NCBI RefSeq assembly: GCF_014633365.1
Contig: NW_026267104.1
Coordinates: forward strand, 4,154,001 to 4,218,000
Source: Diospyros lotus
Lineage: Eukaryota; Streptophyta; Magnoliopsida; Ericales; Ebenaceae
Direction: 5' to 3'
DNA: 64,000 bases
Shown: in pieces, positions 61,998 to 64,000 of the stretch
Numbering within the stretch: position 1 is the stretch's first letter
Layout of the letters: every line of letters starts with the position of its first letter
The notes under the pieces: model-generated
The model's database searches: none
Told to the model about the DNA's origin: nothing
The model's input: the letters and a program-made list of their open reading frames with translations, nothing else
Position numbers and translations under genes: made by a program

Positions 61998-62975
61998 AAT
62001 TAAATAGTAAAAATATATATAATAAATAGTAATATATATATATAAATATATAAACTCCTAAGCATAGCTCAGTCCCAAGCCCCAATTTGCATTTGCCTTT
62101 GTTTAAAAGTGTGATCGAAACAACGAAAGTTCAAATGATCACACATTTAGTACATGGACAAAAATACGGATTTGACCTTATTTTTTCCATTAATACATTA
62201 GCATCACATTAATAAATTGATTTAAATTTTTTTCTAATAAATATGATAAATTAATATATTTTATATTTTGAAAATATTTTCTAATATGGGTAATGCTTCA
62301 ACAAATATATTTTATTTTTAGACAAAGTATATTATTTTTAATTTTAAATAATCTTATTAATAAATAACATGTCAAAAATGCGATAAATTTATCATGTACC
62401 AATAAAATTGTTTTAAAATAAAGAACAATGCACTTTGTCATCTTATCTTAAAAAGGTACATTTATTGAAGTGAAAATAATTAATATTAGCCTATTTTTAT
62501 TATTATTTTATGAGTAACGCTAGTTATTACTCTACACATCATTTTTATATAAAATGTATTTATTGTATCTTTTCTTTAATATCTAAATAATTCTATTAGT
62601 TGGCTTAATGATTTAAAACACGATATATTTATCATCGGTCAATATACTTATTTAGATGATAAAAATAATATACAATAAATGAACTTTATTTAATATAAGG
62701 TACATTATTGTTTATTTTTGTAAGGGTTTCGCTATGAAACGTTCAAATACTGCAAACAAAATGTATTAAATGCACCATAACGAATGTCCATTAACAAACC
62801 CTTTTTTTGTTTAGATGAAAAAAATATAAATTAAAAGATAATACTAATCATTGATTCGGCTTTCATAAATGCACCTTATAACAAGATATATTATTATTAT
62901 TATTATTATTTTTTTTGCAATTTATACGAGAATATTGTTTTGTTGGGTAAGTTAAGAATATGATAAATTTGTGAC

Positions 62976-63439
62976 CGTTGGTTTATAGCCCATGCCCGAA
63001 CAATTGATTTGTGGGACTATCTATTTATGAAGTTTGGGGAGAAGATTGCACTTATAGTGTGGATAAGGATAAAAAATTACATCTTTACTAACAATTTAAG
63101 TTTATAGCATGATGATAAGTGCTCAGTCTTAAAGGTTATTGGTGGGGTCTAATTGGTATTAGAGCAAGTCACAGGTTTGAATCTCATCCGGGGGTAGTTA
63201 TGAGAGAATGTGGGATGTTGATAATCTATAACTTATGGCCCAGCGTAATTCTGAAAGGGGATTGTTGGTCCATAGCCAATGCCCTAACAACTACTTGGTG
63301 GGGTTGTTTGTTTGTGAAGTATGGAGAGAATGTTGTATCGACAGTGTAACTAAGGATAAAGAGTTGTGCCTTTACTAACAAATTAACTTTTTGGGCATGG
63401 TGATAAGAGCTCAGTCCTAAAAGTTCACGGTAGGGTCCA
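62976..63439 (+). mobile_element. TRIM-like element
   Basis: Direct repeats 62976-63151 and 63263-63439 (about 176 bp) share TTTACTAACAA, GATAAG-GCTCAGTC and GG-GGGTC. They flank 111 bp that begins with TTGGTATTAGAGCAAG, an initiator-Met primer site with one change, and ends with the purine tract TGAAAGGGGAT. LTR 2 starts TGTTGG and LTR 1 CGTTGG. No target duplication was found. The short frame across it is not a gene. Confidence 0.65.
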
Positions 63440-64000
63440 AACGAGATTATGGTGTTTAAAATAAGGTATTATCCAAGATAAAATCATTACATCTAATGTA
63501 TGGAAATAACAAAATGGTGTCGTTTTAGCATTTTTCAACACTAAGAAACATCTAAAAAAACATTTCTAGGTCGTTTTCGCTATTTTAAAAATGTTTTGAT
63601 ATCGTTTTGTAATATTGAAAAAATATTAAAAACATGTTTTTATTTTACGATCACATTAAAGACGAAAGCAATTTACTCTCTGCTATGTCATCGACCACGT
63701 TAGAGACATAAACTACTTGTATTTATATTTAATTGAATGAATGATGAAATTTATATTTTTATTTGATTAAATACATATTTTTTATATTAAAATATATATT
63801 TACAAAAGGTCCCTATATTTTATTTATTTATGTATTTTTTTATATTTTTATTTTTATTTCATATTGTATCTATTTTCCGTATCTGTGTAACCTACATCAT
63901 TAATTGTTTGATTTATAGAAGATACGAACGTAGTATTAATCTTGTAATGGGTGCATAAAAAGATAGCAATAATACCCTCAAAGTATTTTGATAATAGTTG

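Larger units (their letters stand above)
57852..64000. other. AT-rich intergenic DNA upstream of MEKK1
   Basis: 6.1 kb with no gene I can support. The first 150 bp is GC-rich and probably MEKK1 promoter. The rest holds small repeats listed separately (58236-58651, 58936-59176, 59585-59745, 61110-61310, 61545-61935, 61947-61997, 62976-63439). Confidence 0.65.

Noticed and set aside
63119..63349. A 76-codon frame
   Set aside because: Spans the LTR, primer site and purine tract of a TRIM-like unit; no protein features.

Overview
This window is nuclear DNA of a flowering plant, most likely a eudicot. It has three intron-containing protein genes with GT-AG splice sites, AT-rich intergenic DNA, and many LTR retrotransposons primed by initiator-methionine tRNA. 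I cannot name the species. No rRNA, tRNA or CRISPR features were seen.

Genes. Three ordinary cellular genes can be modelled exon by exon, and the reading frame holds across every junction. (1) The 3' portion of separase (plus strand, exons 14290-33620). Its 5' part lies before the window. The eleven visible exons encode about 1045 residues, ending in the peptidase C50 domain with the catalytic His and Cys. (2) MSI1 (minus strand, 40020-35633, six exons, 424 residues), the WD40 histone-binding subunit of CAF-1 and PRC2. It is convergent with separase. (3) A MEKK1-type MAP kinase kinase kinase (minus strand, 57809-42007, eight exons, 633 residues), in tandem with MSI1.

Mobile elements. Two separase introns are swollen by nested elements. 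The first (126-13853) is a non-autonomous LTR element with TSD CTATT. It contains a minus-strand gypsy-type element (2251-6757), a plus-strand copia element (7465-12554) and a 638-bp Cassandra TRIM whose LTRs carry 5S rRNA-like sequence (12570-13207). The second lies in an 11.5-kb intron: a minus-strand copia element (18701-29264, TSD CATAT) that contains a second Cassandra TRIM (26702-27331, TSD GTACA) and a younger minus-strand copia (20991-25908, TSD GAAAC). MEKK1 intron 1 (about 8 kb) contains a relative of the first element (51841-55590, also TSD CTATT). This relative keeps a 338-codon reading frame with an internal 21-residue repeat and no recognised domain. It is the best candidate here for something undescribed.

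Remaining DNA. 33621-35632, 40206-42006 and 57852-64000 are AT-rich and hold no gene I can support. They contain decayed small elements: foldback repeats, two or three SINE-like units, a 205-bp tandem duplication, a TRIM-like unit at 62976-63439, and a perfect 16-bp hairpin beside a hAT-like end. The transposon reading frames are dead. Most nonsense codons fit C-to-T or G-to-A change, as expected for methylated repeats. The three host genes look intact.
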